A stretch of 64,000 nt of DNA from Diplonema papillatum (taxonomy: Eukaryota > Euglenozoa > Diplonemea > Diplonemida > Diplonemidae): assembly GCA_030068145.1 (NCBI GenBank), contig JAPJBO010000572.1, positions 84,980 to 148,979 of the forward strand. Direction: 5' to 3'. Below, one piece after another: positions 62,676 through 64,000 of the stretch (positions are counted from its first letter, which is position 1; each line of letters begins with the position of its first letter). The position numbers and the translations under genes were made by a program. Below the pieces are notes generated by a model. The model was not told the origin of the DNA, did not search any database, and saw only the letters and a program-made list of their open reading frames with translations.

Positions 62676-64000
62676 ATGAGCCAGGAACCTCAAGGGGAGC
62701 AGCGCGAGAGGCATCATCCACGTTTCAAAGGCCCACACACCCAGGCAACAAGTAGCACGCGCGGCCCAGCCTCAGCCCCCGCATCATCATCATTGTCCGT
62801 CCCACCCGCATCATCAGGTGTCCCCCTCCTCCCCTTGCCCGTCCCACCCGCATCATCAGGTGTCCCCCTCCTCCCCATCCCCACCAGAGCACGTGGTTCA
62901 CCAAAGCAGCCTATCCCCACCCACAACCCCATCATACTCCCTCCCCAAGTACTAATTCTACCAGCTGCCCCGCCAGCTACAAGTAATCAGCCGGATGCAG
63001 GACTCCGATCATCATCACCACAACAACCAGCCTCTTCACCGCCAAACAATCAAGCACCGGTTCAGCTCACCATGTTCCCACCCACCATCTCCAAAGAAGG
63101 CGATGCATACAACCCCGCAAACCACCGCCCTGTCACCCCATCCGCTGGAAGCAAAGTACGTATCGTAAGCTGCAACTCATGCTGCAAGAAGAGTCTGTCT
63201 GCCTTCTTCGACCTACTCCCTTGTGCGAACATCCTAGCTGTGAGCGCGATTCGAAGACATGGCGCGACTTAAAGGCTGGCAAGTGCTAGTAGTCGCAGTG
63301 GAAGAGTTGGGGTCAAAACGAATTGCCCGAAGCAGCATCCTTGTCCCGAACAGCTCATCGACGCACATCCTACGCACGGGATCGCACCGCACCTGCTGTT
63401 ACGCCGATCTGAAGATAGGAGAGCGAGTCCTGCGCATCGTTTCTGTATACGTCGTAAACAACACCCTAAAAGCAGAGGCGGAAGCCCTCGGCAGCTGGAT
63501 CGTGAACACAATGAGGAGGTCCCCAGGCGAATACGTGGTCACCGGAGACTTCAACGGAAATACGACACCCGCCGTCGAAGGATTCGTAAGGGACAAGGCG
63601 GGCGACGAACTCGTACGAGGACGGACGACCTACCAGCGCAGCAACGCCAGCACATCGCTAGACAGGGTTTTCGTACCCCGAGGAACAAGTTGCGTTTTCG
63701 TATCCGCGCGCTTCTCAGGCGGGAGCGACCATGCAGCAATCACCGTAGAGTACGACCACACGATCGTGAGGGTAATTCCACCGATGAGATACCCCAAAAA
63801 CGACCGACCTGTGGCAGACGACTTTGACGGGCTCATGGCGACAATGACTGGCCCCCTGGTAGTCAGACCACCACGCTACCGCACAACCAAAATCGCACGA
63901 CTCCAACGGGCCCTCAATACGAGGTTACTGAATCGACGCACTGCCACGAACGAGGACGAAAAGAAGGAGCTGAATCGCCAAATCAACGACATCCGGAGAC
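62676..64000 (+). mobile_element. ORF2 of the SL-bearing element: Pro-rich leader + AP-type endonuclease, partial
   Basis: The ATG at 62676 opens a Pro/Ser-rich region with a tandem VPPASSGVPLLP duplication (about 62805-62880). From 63160 the endonuclease begins: VRIVSCNSCCKKSLSAFFDL. A frameshift near 63250 moves reading to the frame starting ATG 63261, which stays open to the window edge: RIVSVYVVNN, YVVTGDFNGN (catalytic Asp/Asn), STSLDRVFVP and SGGSDHAAITVE (Asp-His). The Glu of the expected QE motif falls at the damaged site. RT lies beyond the window. Confidence 0.75.

Overview
This is nuclear DNA of a eukaryote, most probably a diplonemid or a close relative within Euglenozoa. The main evidence is a 39-nt sequence at 61347-61385. 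It aligns position for position with the 39-nt spliced-leader (SL) exon of kinetoplastids, sharing the start AAC-AACG, the core ACAGTTTCTGTACT and the end TATTG. The window also has conventional cis-introns (GT...AG) that keep reading frame across exons, which kinetoplastids almost entirely lack but diplonemids have. Coding sequence is GC-rich. Most of the window is repeats and decayed mobile elements, with only four to six host genes.

Layout. 1-5660: a peroxisome-targeted (C-terminal SKL) ACAD10/11-type HAD-kinase fusion gene, flanked by three tandem copies of its own 5' end and by three tandem copies plus decayed copies of its own 3' end. 6437-7196: a TIR element with C/G-tract hairpins. 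8325-9242: succinyl-CoA ligase alpha subunit. 10991-11945: a 21-24 bp minisatellite. 14590-16950: a tandem array built from a conserved segment of LSU rRNA. 17560-19115: a satellite of about 260 bp that runs up to the promoter of the next gene. 19169-39233: a giant four-exon gene for a TPR / disordered / IQ-like / LRR-like protein of about 2785 residues. Its introns hold a MITE, a foldback element, endonuclease fragments of a non-LTR element, gag/tyrosine-recombinase-like and RNase H fragments of another element, and five long (CA/TG)n tracts. 40648-43351: a three-exon gene with two YbjQ (UPF0145) domains, again preceded by two broken tandem copies of its own 5' end. 43457-43771: a small Cys-rich ORF. 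44014-48265: non-LTR fragments around a 16-17 bp minisatellite. 48870-57700: nested TIR transposons, three with 7-bp target-site duplications, two of them filled with a satellite of about 205 bp. 58800-60153: a 5'-truncated non-LTR element with RNase H. 61347-64000: a non-LTR element whose 5' end still carries the SL, with an ORF1 and an endonuclease-type ORF2 running off the window.

The host genes do not form an obvious pathway. Two are metabolic (peroxisomal acyl/hydroxy-acid metabolism, TCA cycle) and two are likely structural or regulatory. The most notable signals are the SL-bearing retroelement, the rRNA-derived satellite, the repeated pattern of tandem duplication at gene edges, and a TIR transposon family with 7-bp TSDs and satellite cargo. 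Exon joins were inferred by hand from splice sites and phase. Functions come from recognised motifs, not from database searches.
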